48,803 bases of DNA from Chloroflexota bacterium (GTDB lineage Bacteria > Chloroflexota > Anaerolineae > Promineifilales > Promineifilaceae): assembly GCA_022616275.1 (NCBI GenBank), contig JAKEFB010000067.1, positions 1-48,803 on the forward strand, given 5' to 3'. The position numbers and the translations under genes were made by a program. Under the pieces are notes generated by a model that worked only from the letters and a program-made list of their open reading frames with translations, was not told the DNA's origin and did no database searches. Of this stretch, positions 9,242 to 17,466 are shown in pieces. Each line of letters starts with the position of its first letter. Within the stretch, counting starts at the first letter, position 1.

Positions 9242-9927
9242 TACCGGCGCGGGGTGGTTCCAAAGGCGTGCCGCGCAAGAATATTCGTCTGTTGGGCGGC
9301 AGGCCGCTGTTGCAGTACACGGCCGAGTCTGCCCTGGCCGCCCGCCGCCTGTCGCGGGTAATTTTGAGCACCGAGGACGAAGAGATTGCCGGGGTCGGCC
9401 GGCGTTGCGGGCTGGACGTGCCTTTCCTGCGGCCGGCCGAGCTGGCCCGGGACGACACGCCGGCGTTGCCGGTCATCCAACACGCGCTACAGTGGCTGGA
9501 CGCGCAGGGAGAACAGTTTGACGCCGTTTGCTTTTTGCAGCCGACCTGTCCCCTGCGCCGGGCCGAGGATATTGACGCCTGCATTACATTGTTAGAGGAA
9601 CGGAACGCCGACACGGTGGTATCCGTTTTGGCTGTACCTCTGCAATACAACCCTTACCTGATTTATTTTGAAAACGGGGATGGGCTGCTGCAGGCCAGCG
9701 TGGGGGACAACGTTCCGCTGGTGACTCGCCGGCAGGATTTACCGGCCGCCTTTCGCCGCGATGGAACGTTATACGTCATGCGCCGGGACCTGATCATGGA
9801 ACAGAATAGCCTATACGGCCCGTGCCTGGTTGGTTACCCGCTTGATCCAGAGCGAAGCGTGAATATTGATACCCCAGAAGATTGGGAACGGGCAGAGCGT
9901 TTGCTGCGGTCGGAGCGGGTGTTTTAA
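9223..9927 (+). CDS. CMP-nonulosonate cytidylyltransferase (NeuA/LegF family)
   Basis: A 234-residue acylneuraminate cytidylyltransferase. It activates the nine-carbon acid with CTP, the last step before transfer to a glycan. The CTP-binding LIPARGGSKGVPRKN is at the N-terminus, and FLQPTCPLR and RRDGTLYV follow. The frame is open further upstream, but homology starts at MRVLGLIPAR, so the ATG at 9223 is chosen, inside the 3' end of legC (19 bp overlap). The length matches the single-domain enzymes. It completes the set of nonulosonate genes from neuB onward. Confidence 0.9.
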   Translation: MRVLGLIPARGGSKGVPRKNIRLLGGRPLLQYTAESALAARRLSRVILSTEDEEIAGVGRRCGLDVPFLRPAELARDDTPALPVIQHALQWLDAQGEQFDAVCFLQPTCPLRRAEDIDACITLLEERNADTVVSVLAVPLQYNPYLIYFENGDGLLQASVGDNVPLVTRRQDLPAAFRRDGTLYVMRRDLIMEQNSLYGPCLVGYPLDPERSVNIDTPEDWERAERLLRSERVF

Positions 9928-9930
9928 GCC

Positions 9931-11478
9931 GTGAGAATATTATTTTATGTAAAATCTATCGCCGATGCCCACCTGGCGCACGCGCTGGCCCATTTGATTC
10001 GCAGCCGCCTGGGTAAGGTCCAGTTTAGCGCCGTGGTCTATCGCAGCTCGTCTGAGGGTCACTATTTGAGGGAAGAGGCCGGGGATCTGTTCTCCAGGGT
10101 GTTGTCTGAGTCGGAAACGTATGACCTGGCCGCGCAAAACGGCCGCCACCCTGAACCGGACACGCTGACCCGCCTGGAGGAGAAGTACGGTATTCCCACC
10201 CTCTGGCAATACGTGACCCACGACCGCTGGCTCAGCATGCAGCGCAGTGGTTATCTTTTTAAGCAGGGATCGAAGTATTCACGCGACCAGTTGCTGGTCC
10301 ACATTCAGAGTCGTTTCCAGGCAGTTGAGCGGCTTTTTGACGATTTTCAGCCTGATGTGGTGGTTTACGCCGGCCGGGACGTAGGGCCTTCGTCGGCCCT
10401 GGTCGTGTCCAACGTGGCCGTAGCGCGGGGCATACCGCTGCTTGTTCCGCTATACGTTAAGATTGCTTCCTACTTTACTCTAGCGAACACCATCTTTAGT
10501 GAGGCGCCGCACGTGAAACAGCGCTACGAGGCGTTACGTTCCGGGCAAGTGGAAAGCTCGAACCGGGAAAGAGCGGTCGAGTTTTTGAACGAGTTCAGGC
10601 GCGGCGGCGTGCTGCCTTACTTTTTACGCCAAAAAGAAGAGGCTCCGCCATCTGCCCCATCGCCTGGCCCATTAAGAAAGCGGGCCAGCGGCTTTAAAGC
10701 TTTTGCCGGCCGGGTGCGGAGGTACTATCGTAAGTCCCAGGCCGGAGATCCGCTCTATACATCCTGGTTCAAACGGCGCTACGACAAGGTAATAATGGCT
10801 GTGCGCCAGGCACGAATGAGTCAGGCTGACTATTTCTCATTCCCGGCCGAGGGAGAAAAGTACGTCTTTTTCCCGCTGCACCTGGAGCCGGAATTGTCTC
10901 TGCTCCTCTACGCGCCATTCTTTACTCACCAGTTTGCCATCATTCAAAACGTCGCCCAGAGCTTGCCACACAATACCTGTTTGTACGTGAAAGACCACCC
11001 CCGGGCTCTCGGCCGCCGTTCGGCTCAATATTACCGGGAAGTGACTGCTATCCCGAACGTGCGCCTGATGGCTCCTACGGTGAAAGGCCAGGATCTGATC
11101 CGAGGTGCTGAGGGGGTCATTACTATTACCGGGACAGCCGGGCTGGAGGCTATATTGTTTGGCAAACCGGTGATCACCTTTGGCAATGTTTTTTATAATT
11201 TCTTGGATGAGCTGGTCATGCACGTTCATGCCTACAATGAAGTGCCTGGGTTAATCCGGCAATTTGAAACCTTTATAGGCGATGAGAGCATTGTAGTGGA
11301 TTTTCTAACAGCTATCCTCGATGAGTCTATCAATGTAGATATCCAGCGTCTAGCTGGCCGGTTGGTGAGTGGCCCGGCCGAGCGCAAACAAAACGACCCG
11401 GAACTGCTCCAGTATGCTGACTACCTGATACAAAAAATCGAGGCGCTGTGCCATCCGACACCGGTAAATGTTGGATAG
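9931..11478 (+). CDS. KpsS/LipB-like capsule biosynthesis protein
   Basis: A 515-residue protein beginning with GTG, 3 bp after the CMP-sugar synthetase. The N-terminal part looks like a Rossmann half of a GT-B fold. The C-terminal half contains YVKDHPRALGRR, then GVITITGTAGLEAI and GKPVITFG, the pattern of capsule polysaccharide (PF05159-type) proteins, some of which transfer CMP-activated Kdo. A basic linker lies around residues 235-300. Its position right behind the CMP-sugar gene makes it a good candidate for the transferase using that donor, but this is inference. Another glycosyltransferase or export role is possible. Confidence 0.7.
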   Translation: MRILFYVKSIADAHLAHALAHLIRSRLGKVQFSAVVYRSSSEGHYLREEAGDLFSRVLSESETYDLAAQNGRHPEPDTLTRLEEKYGIPTLWQYVTHDRWLSMQRSGYLFKQGSKYSRDQLLVHIQSRFQAVERLFDDFQPDVVVYAGRDVGPSSALVVSNVAVARGIPLLVPLYVKIASYFTLANTIFSEAPHVKQRYEALRSGQVESSNRERAVEFLNEFRRGGVLPYFLRQKEEAPPSAPSPGPLRKRASGFKAFAGRVRRYYRKSQAGDPLYTSWFKRRYDKVIMAVRQARMSQADYFSFPAEGEKYVFFPLHLEPELSLLLYAPFFTHQFAIIQNVAQSLPHNTCLYVKDHPRALGRRSAQYYREVTAIPNVRLMAPTVKGQDLIRGAEGVITITGTAGLEAILFGKPVITFGNVFYNFLDELVMHVHAYNEVPGLIRQFETFIGDESIVVDFLTAILDESINVDIQRLAGRLVSGPAERKQNDPELLQYADYLIQKIEALCHPTPVNVG

Positions 11479-12379
11479 CTTAGGAGTAATGGTAATAAAG
11501 TCTCGCAGATTAATTTGGTGTAAACTAGGTTACAAAGCGAGGCACAGAATTATCTTGTTGCGAATGTGGTTGAGCCAGCATACTAAAGCCAGGCGACAAG
11601 CTGAGAAAATGGCAGACGTGTTTTTAGTATCATTTCCTAAGTGCGGCCGGACCTGGTTAAGACTTATGATTGGACGGGTATTCCAGCTTCACTTTCAACT
11701 GCCAGAGAGTAACCTGCTGGATTTAGAAGGCCTCTCTGATTTGCAGCCGGACATACCAAGAATTCGTGTCACACACGAGGATGGACCCTTATGGAAAAGG
11801 GCTGAGCAGTTGTCTGCGTCGAAAGAGAGGTACAAGGACAAGAAAGTTATTTTTCTGGTGCGCGATCCAAGGGATGTCATTCCATCAGCTTACTTCCACA
11901 AAAGCAAGCGGAAGTTAACCTACAATTGCAGCCTTTCTGAGTTTCTATATGAACCGGTAGGAAGCTTAAACAGTTTGCTGGCCTATTACAAAATTTGGTA
12001 TGAAAATCGTCATGTTCCTCAAGCTTTTTTGCTGGTGCGCTACGAGGATCTTCATACGCACGCTCATCAGGAATTACGCCGGGTCATTGACTTTATTGGT
12101 ATTCAAGGCGTAGATGACGACGCCATTGCTACTGCTGTCGCTTTTGCTTCTTTTGATAATATGCGCCAAATGGAACGGTCAGGCCTTTTTAACTCTGGTG
12201 TGATGAGACCAAAAGATAAGGAGGACGAAGAGAGTTACAAGACGCGAAAGGGCAAAGTGGGTGGCTTCGTAGATTATTTCGACGAGAGTGAAGTTGCGTT
12301 TGTGAATCAAAGAATTCGCGAGGATTTGCCTGATCTTTTTGGTTATAGCGACTACAATTGCCACTCTCACTCTGCCTGA
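11468..12379 (+). CDS. PAPS-dependent sulfotransferase
   Basis: A 303-residue sulfotransferase-family protein. The 5'-phosphosulfate loop is VSFPKCGRTWLR near residue 55, and the 3'-phosphate binding segment is LVRDPRDVIPSAYF near residue 130. It would transfer sulfate from PAPS to a hydroxyl, here presumably of the locus glycan or an acceptor lipid. The ATG lies in the last 11 bp of the preceding gene. The coding sequence is visibly more AT-rich than its neighbours and almost lacks the GGCCGG words common elsewhere, which suggests later acquisition. No PAPS synthesis genes are in the window. Confidence 0.88.
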   Translation: MLDSLGVMVIKSRRLIWCKLGYKARHRIILLRMWLSQHTKARRQAEKMADVFLVSFPKCGRTWLRLMIGRVFQLHFQLPESNLLDLEGLSDLQPDIPRIRVTHEDGPLWKRAEQLSASKERYKDKKVIFLVRDPRDVIPSAYFHKSKRKLTYNCSLSEFLYEPVGSLNSLLAYYKIWYENRHVPQAFLLVRYEDLHTHAHQELRRVIDFIGIQGVDDDAIATAVAFASFDNMRQMERSGLFNSGVMRPKDKEDEESYKTRKGKVGGFVDYFDESEVAFVNQRIREDLPDLFGYSDYNCHSHSA

Positions 12380-12411
12380 GGAGTGTGTCAAAGTAGACTC
12401 CCCTCGGTTGG

Positions 12412-12417
12412 TATAAT
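12412..12417 (+). promoter_or_regulatory. Possible -10 element (TATAAT) before the GT4 gene
   Basis: A perfect TATAAT sits in the 41 bp gap after the sulfotransferase stop, 3 bp before the TTG start at 12421. No good -35 is visible at 16-18 bp. If functional, the transcript would be essentially leaderless; it may also be chance. Confidence 0.25.
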
Positions 12418-12420
12418 TCA

Positions 12421-13533
12421 TTGACAAGCAAGAAGCTATTCCTCTTGCGCCCTACACTGGGGCAGGGTGGAGCTGACCGGGTGACCCTAACTCTGTTAAG
12501 GGCTCTAGATCGGCAACGCTTTGATCTGAACTTGATCCTGATCAAAAGAGCAGGCGAGTTTCTAGAGGATGTGCCGGCCGGCGTGCCGGTCTACTCGCTG
12601 AACGCGGCCAGCCTGTGGACGGCCTGGTTTCCGCTGGCTGGCCTGTTGCGCCGCCACCGGCCAGACGTGTTTTTCTCGACCTCTGGCGGGGCCAACATTC
12701 CGGCCGTCATTGCCCACAAGCTGGCCGGCCGGCGCGGCCGGCTGGTGCTGTCAGAAAGGAATACCATTTACCACGGCGGGTTGAACAGCAAGCGACGGTT
12801 GGTAATCTGGTTAAAGAAGGCGCTCTACCGGCAAGCCGACCAGCTCACGGCCGTTTCTCAGGGTGTCCGGGATGACCTGGTGGATAAGCTGGGCCTGAAA
12901 CCGGAAGGTATCCAGGTAGTGTACAACCCGGTGGTGGACGAGCAGCTTGGCTGGCTGGCCCAGGAGCCAGTAGACCACCCCTGGTTTCACGAGGACAAAC
13001 CGGTCATCCTGGCCGCCGGCCGGCTGGTGGCCCAGAAGGATTTCCAGAGCCTCATCAGGGCTTTTGCCCGGATACGCCGGGCCCGCCCGGCGCGCCTCTT
13101 TATCCTGGGCGAGGGGCCGTTGCGAGCCGAGCTGCTGGCCCTGGCTGACTCCCTGGGGGTGGTTGGCGACATGTGCCTGGCCGGGTTTGACAAGAACCCC
13201 TTCAAGTACATGGCCCGCTGCACGGTGTTTGTCCTGTCGTCGCTGCACGAGGGGTTGCCTGGGGTGCTCATCCAGGCCATGGCCTGTGGCGCGGCCGTGG
13301 TGGCTACCGATTGCCCTTTTGGCCCGGCGGAGATTATTAGTCGGCCGGGCGAGGATGGCTTGCTGGCACCGGTGGGCGACGCGCCGGCCCTGGCCGAAAA
13401 AATCGCCTGGTTGCTGGACCACCCGGAAGCCCGGCAGCGGATGGGCGAGATGGCCCGCCGCTCAGCCGAGCGTTTTGCGGTCGAGGCGGTGGTAAAGAAT
13501 TATGAGAGGGCTATTTTGGGGGTGGGGAGCTAG
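12421..13533 (+). CDS. Glycosyltransferase family 4 protein
   Basis: A 370-residue GT-B glycosyltransferase. The N-terminal acceptor half has the glycine-rich TLGQGGADRV loop. The C-terminal half has ILAAGRLVAQKDF and then HEGLPGVLIQAMACG, the nucleotide-sugar site with the EX7E-like region of GT4. It would add one sugar to the lipid-linked oligosaccharide at the cytoplasmic face. The only plausible start upstream of the conserved N-terminus is the TTG at 12421; an in-frame stop at 12394 rules out a longer form, and no Shine-Dalgarno is obvious. Donor and acceptor are unknown. Confidence 0.87.
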   Translation: MTSKKLFLLRPTLGQGGADRVTLTLLRALDRQRFDLNLILIKRAGEFLEDVPAGVPVYSLNAASLWTAWFPLAGLLRRHRPDVFFSTSGGANIPAVIAHKLAGRRGRLVLSERNTIYHGGLNSKRRLVIWLKKALYRQADQLTAVSQGVRDDLVDKLGLKPEGIQVVYNPVVDEQLGWLAQEPVDHPWFHEDKPVILAAGRLVAQKDFQSLIRAFARIRRARPARLFILGEGPLRAELLALADSLGVVGDMCLAGFDKNPFKYMARCTVFVLSSLHEGLPGVLIQAMACGAAVVATDCPFGPAEIISRPGEDGLLAPVGDAPALAEKIAWLLDHPEARQRMGEMARRSAERFAVEAVVKNYERAILGVGS

Positions 13534-13600
13534 AGAGAGAGGGGGAGACAAGGGGAGGGGGAGAGTGGGAGCAAGAGCTAGAGCAAGAGCTAGAGAGAGG
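13534..13600 (+). repeat. Purine-rich low-complexity tract with 12-bp tandem repeat
   Basis: The 95 bp gap after the glycosyltransferase is almost entirely G and A on the + strand. It includes two perfect adjacent copies of GAGCAAGAGCTA (13569-13580 and 13581-13592). A similar G/A-rich tract lies at 19351-19412. Its function is unknown. Confidence 0.7.
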
Positions 13601-13628
13601 GATTTTAAGAGGAAGTGTTAGGGTAAGG

Positions 13629-14699
13629 ATGGTAGAGTATAAGGTTGGGTTGGTGGGTTGCGGGCATATTTCGGGGGCGCATTTGAGGGCGTGGGCCAGG
13701 ACAGAGGGCGGCCGGGTGCAGGGGGTGTTTGACCTGAACCGTGAGCTGGCCGAAAAACGAGCCAGGGAATTTAAGATTGCTACCATTTACGAGGAACTGG
13801 AGCAGTTGATTGCCGAGTGCGACGTGGTAGACGTGTGTACGCCGCCGCAGAGCCACGGCCGGATTGCCCGGCAAGTGATCGCTGCCGGCCAGCGCCTGGT
13901 AATTGAAAAACCGCTGGTCACGGACATGGCCGACTGGGAGGAGATGGCCAGGCTACTGGCCGGATCGCCGGATAAAATCACGGTTATTCACAACTTGAAG
14001 TTTTCTCACAGCGTCCAGCAGGCCAGGCGTTGGGTACACGAGGGGCGTATCGGCCGGATTATTCGGGTCCAGCGTGAATTTTTGACCAGCCCGGAGGCGG
14101 ACCGGATGCTGGCCGGCAACAGCCATTGGTCTCATCAATTGCCCGGCGGCCGCTGGTTTGAAACGCTGCCGCACGAATTGTATTTGACCCATTATTTTGC
14201 CGGGCCGCTGGAACTGGCCGGCGTTTCGACGGCGCACACGGACCAGGCCCCGGCCGGCGCGCCGGCCGACGAGGTCATCATTACACTGAAGAATGGGCAG
14301 TGCCTGGCGACGATTCACTTTTCGGCCAATTGCCGGCAAAACCGCCGGGTCTTTACCGTGCAGGGGACGGAGGGCACGATCACGGTGGATATCCTGGGCG
14401 ACTTTGCCACGCTGACGACGAGCCAGGACCGGCGCTGGAAGCGGAGTATCGGCGGGGTGACGCTGCTGGCCTCAGGGGCGACGATGCTGCGCTGGCTGCC
14501 GGACCGTTCGCGCTACTTCTGGCGGCAGTTACAAGGCGAGACGCCACACACCCGGATTATCCGGGCCTTTGACGAGTACCTGCAAGGGCAGGGGCCGGTC
14601 CCGACGCCGCTGGACGAGGTGGATTACGTGGTCCGCAATTGCGAGCGGATCGGGCGGGAGATTGATCGGCAGGTAGCGGGTGGGCGGGTTATTGGTTGA
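13629..14699 (+). CDS. Gfo/Idh/MocA-family oxidoreductase
   Basis: A 356-residue NAD(P)-dependent oxidoreductase. The N-terminal Rossmann domain begins VGLVGCGHISGAHL. VVDVCTPPQSH and VIEKPLVTD (the EKP motif with catalytic lysine) follow at about residues 70-100, and a C-terminal a/b domain makes up the rest. In glycan loci such enzymes oxidise C3 or C4 of an NDP-sugar, often ahead of a DegT aminotransferase; the aminotransferase at 23895 is a possible partner. The start is the ATG at 13629, with a weak AGGA before it. Confidence 0.87.
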   Translation: MVEYKVGLVGCGHISGAHLRAWARTEGGRVQGVFDLNRELAEKRAREFKIATIYEELEQLIAECDVVDVCTPPQSHGRIARQVIAAGQRLVIEKPLVTDMADWEEMARLLAGSPDKITVIHNLKFSHSVQQARRWVHEGRIGRIIRVQREFLTSPEADRMLAGNSHWSHQLPGGRWFETLPHELYLTHYFAGPLELAGVSTAHTDQAPAGAPADEVIITLKNGQCLATIHFSANCRQNRRVFTVQGTEGTITVDILGDFATLTTSQDRRWKRSIGGVTLLASGATMLRWLPDRSRYFWRQLQGETPHTRIIRAFDEYLQGQGPVPTPLDEVDYVVRNCERIGREIDRQVAGGRVIG

Positions 14700-14720
14700 T
14701 TGGTTATTGGGTATTTTGAA

Positions 14721-14816
14721 ACGCGAATCACGCGAATGAACGAATCACGCGAATTTTTAAAGGAAAAAATTATTGGCGTCATTCGCTTATTCGCGCCATT
14801 CGCGATCTCTCAGCAG
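14721..14816. repeat. Dispersed ATTCGCG/CGCGAAT inverted repeat, copy A
   Basis: In the 138 bp gap between the oxidoreductase and the next gene, several CGCGAAT/CACGAAT words on the left (14722-14754) face ATTCGC words on the right (14781-14814) around an A/T-rich centre, forming an imperfect hairpin. The stretch TTGGCGTCATTCGC also occurs at 47513-47526, so this is a dispersed element of the genome. No coding potential. Confidence 0.7.
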
Positions 14817-14837
14817 GTTTTGTATTAGGTAAGCCCC

Positions 14838-16049
14838 GTGCCTAAAGTTGATTTTTTATTGTCGAATGACGGCCACCATGTGGAGATGTTCAGGCCGGTG
14901 GTGAAGGAGCTGGCTCGGCGGTCGGGGTATCGCTGCCGGGCGGTGTCGCTATGTGAGCTGCGGGGGCTGGCTTCGCCGGTGGAGAAGTTCCGATTTGAGA
15001 ACGTGACGTTTGTGCAGATTATTCCCCTTCATTTCCGGCCCTCGTCGTCAACCGGCCGGCAAACGGGCAAGGCGGGGTCCCAGGTATTGCGCCGGTGGAT
15101 CCGCAGAGCCGGCTGGCGCGTGCTGTTGGACCGGCCGCTGCGGGCCTGGCTGGCTGCGCCGCCAGAGCTGGTGGTTTTGCCCAACGACGCCGCTTTTCCC
15201 TACGACCGGATCGTGCAGCAGTTGCACGCCCGGGGCATTCCCTTTGTGCTGGTCCAGGAGGGGATTCGGTTCCCGCTGCCGGCCGGGAATGGCCAGGAGG
15301 TTTACGGCCGGGGCGGGGCGGCGGCTATTGCCGCCTGGGGCGAGGGCAGCGCCGCTTATTTTCGCCAGCAGGGGGTACCCGAAGAGAGGATTCACCTGAC
15401 CGGCAACCCACGCTTTGATACGGTCTTGACGGCCGACTGGCGCTCCCAGGCAGAGCAACTGAAACAGGAATACCACCTGGGGAGGCGGCTTTTGCTCTTT
15501 TTGTCTAACCCGATAGACGACCAGGGCTTTTGCACGACGCAGGAGAAGCTGGCGCTGGCGCGTCGCTTCGTCACGGAATTGGCCTCGCTGTTTGACGATC
15601 CGGAGTTTCACCTGGTTATTAAGCTGCACGGCCGGGAATCGGTTGAGGATTTCCAGGCGGTGTTGGGCAGTTTGCCATTCTCCGCTCGAATCACGGTGTT
15701 AAGCCGGGCCCCGCTCTACCCGCTGTTTAGGCTGGCGCGGGCGGCCGTGGTCATGGCCTCGACCGTGGGCCTGGAGGCTTTACTCTTTGGGCTGCCGCTG
15801 GGTATACTGGAGATCCCTGGCACCGGCTTTGTCTACGATTACGTCAGCGGCGACGCCGCCCAGGGATTAAGCTGGAACGCGCCGCTGGTGGACCAGGTCC
15901 GGGCGTTGCTGGCCCGCGAAGTAGAGCGCGGGCCGGCAATTGCGGCCTACCTGGCCCGCCACCTGGCAACTTGTGACAGGTCAACGGACCGTATCGTTGA
16001 CCTTGTTGGACAGCTCGTGGAGGGTCATTGTGAGACGAACCCTAAATAA
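14838..16049 (+). CDS. Probable GT-B-fold polysaccharide biosynthesis protein
   Basis: A 403-residue protein starting at GTG. FLLSNDGHHVEMF lies at the N-terminus. The C-terminal half shows LTGNPRFDTVL, LVIKLHGRES and VVMASTVGLEALLFG, a pattern shared with capsule/CDP-glycerol glycerophosphotransferase-like and epimerase-like GT-B proteins. It resembles the 9931-11478 product in overall design. It is probably a cytoplasmic transferase of the glycan locus; the donor cannot be named. The start follows the dispersed repeat, with no strong Shine-Dalgarno. Confidence 0.7.
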   Translation: MPKVDFLLSNDGHHVEMFRPVVKELARRSGYRCRAVSLCELRGLASPVEKFRFENVTFVQIIPLHFRPSSSTGRQTGKAGSQVLRRWIRRAGWRVLLDRPLRAWLAAPPELVVLPNDAAFPYDRIVQQLHARGIPFVLVQEGIRFPLPAGNGQEVYGRGGAAAIAAWGEGSAAYFRQQGVPEERIHLTGNPRFDTVLTADWRSQAEQLKQEYHLGRRLLLFLSNPIDDQGFCTTQEKLALARRFVTELASLFDDPEFHLVIKLHGRESVEDFQAVLGSLPFSARITVLSRAPLYPLFRLARAAVVMASTVGLEALLFGLPLGILEIPGTGFVYDYVSGDAAQGLSWNAPLVDQVRALLAREVERGPAIAAYLARHLATCDRSTDRIVDLVGQLVEGHCETNPK

Positions 16050-17466
16050 GCGATCCAAATCAGATCTCAATACCACGGCTGATCATGGGAATACTTTCGT
16101 TTCAGAATCCGGCGCCATGCTAAGTGGAAGTAGCAAAAAACATACTTTACCGTGGATATTCCCGGCGCTAATAGGCAGCCAAATTTTTACTGTTTTTTTG
16201 ACCGAAACCAAATTCGTCCCATTTATTCGTACGAACGTAGGAGCCTTTGAATTAAATGGAGCGTTCCTCATTGCAGCTACGCTACTCTATTTTTGGAAAC
16301 ACGCCAGGCCGGTAAAACTACATCCCTTGATTGTTTTATTATGGTTCTGGTTCAGTATCGCTCTGGTCTCGATTGTTCAACTGATTGGGATAAGGCTTTT
16401 ACATGGCTTCATATATGTAATTGTTTTACTCTTTCAAGTATTTTTTACAGCCGCGTTTTACAACTTGTTGCTACTCCGCAAAGATTACTTGCTGTACCTG
16501 TTCAGGTGTTTAGCGGTTTCTGTGGCCATAGTTGGCGCGTGGGTTTTGCTAGCCCAGATTGGCTCCCCTGGAGACGAAAACGCCGTTGGGCCATTTGACG
16601 GCCGGTCGCAAATGGGCATCTACATGTTCGCTTGTTTTTGGATGTTGCTCATGTACCGGTTTTGGCCGGGCGTCTCCCGTTGGGAACGACTTGGTTTATA
16701 CCCGGTAATGGTACTAGTTCTTTACACCATTGCCGTGTCTGGCCGCCAATCTGTCTTCGTTGGAGCTCTTGTTGGGGCCGCTGGTTTATTGTTAAGTTTT
16801 GTTGCTTTACGTGGGTGGCGACGTTTTGAATTAACCGGACACGTGATTGTAGCTGGACTTTTTGTGGCTTTTGTATTGCTAAACGGTGGCAAGTATTTAG
16901 GGCAACTGGATTACTTTAGAGGCGAGCTTTTGACGCTAGGTGATAGAGTAAGATTGGCGACTGCCTCGGAAAGTGATGCTGAAGTGCTGGACAACGACGA
17001 TGAGTTTGATTTGATGCAGCGCCGAGGCGCCATTCAGGCTTTTAAGGAGAATCCTATTCTGGGTATTGGCTGGACAGGTTTTTGGCGTTCGAAGTATTCT
17101 CACACAGGTAACGAACTGCACAGCAGCGCGTGGCGTTTTGTAGCCGAGCTGGGGTTGATTGGTATTGTCATTTATGTCGGTTTTCTAGGGATTGTATTCT
17201 CACGGGCCGTACGACTATTTCTCCTGGCTCGCGGTACTCCTTACCGAAGTTCCGCCCTCGTCCTTTTAATCGGCTTCGGCAGCGAATTTGTCAGCCATTA
17301 CTACAACCGCATGTTTACAGACCGGCCCTACTGGCTTATGCTGGTCATATTTATTGCTTTTGAAGCGCTAATACTGAGCGAAACAAAAGCGCTTTCAGTC
17401 GCCCCGGTCGCTTCCAAAAATAAGACTACCCCTGAATTGAAACCACTCCCTGCTGCTCATGGTTAA
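16030..17466 (+). CDS. O-antigen ligase/polymerase (Wzy_C family) membrane protein
   Basis: A ~478-residue, very hydrophobic protein with roughly ten membrane-spanning segments. The C-terminal periplasmic-loop signature is NPILGIGWTG and then GNELHSSAW, where the histidine is typical of the O-antigen ligase/polymerase superfamily. It would polymerise or ligate the lipid-linked repeat unit on the outer face of the membrane. The start is the GTG at 16030, because GGAGG stands 6 bp before it; the ATG at 16117 is an alternative. It overlaps the previous gene by 20 bp and the next by 8 bp. The sequence is more AT-rich than its neighbours. Confidence 0.85.
   Translation: MRRTLNKRSKSDLNTTADHGNTFVSESGAMLSGSSKKHTLPWIFPALIGSQIFTVFLTETKFVPFIRTNVGAFELNGAFLIAATLLYFWKHARPVKLHPLIVLLWFWFSIALVSIVQLIGIRLLHGFIYVIVLLFQVFFTAAFYNLLLLRKDYLLYLFRCLAVSVAIVGAWVLLAQIGSPGDENAVGPFDGRSQMGIYMFACFWMLLMYRFWPGVSRWERLGLYPVMVLVLYTIAVSGRQSVFVGALVGAAGLLLSFVALRGWRRFELTGHVIVAGLFVAFVLLNGGKYLGQLDYFRGELLTLGDRVRLATASESDAEVLDNDDEFDLMQRRGAIQAFKENPILGIGWTGFWRSKYSHTGNELHSSAWRFVAELGLIGIVIYVGFLGIVFSRAVRLFLLARGTPYRSSALVLLIGFGSEFVSHYYNRMFTDRPYWLMLVIFIAFEALILSETKALSVAPVASKNKTTPELKPLPAAHG

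Noticed and set aside
15940-16029. Upstream extension of the O-antigen ligase frame
   Set aside because: It lies inside the previous gene; the GTG at 16030 has a strong GGAGG at proper distance.
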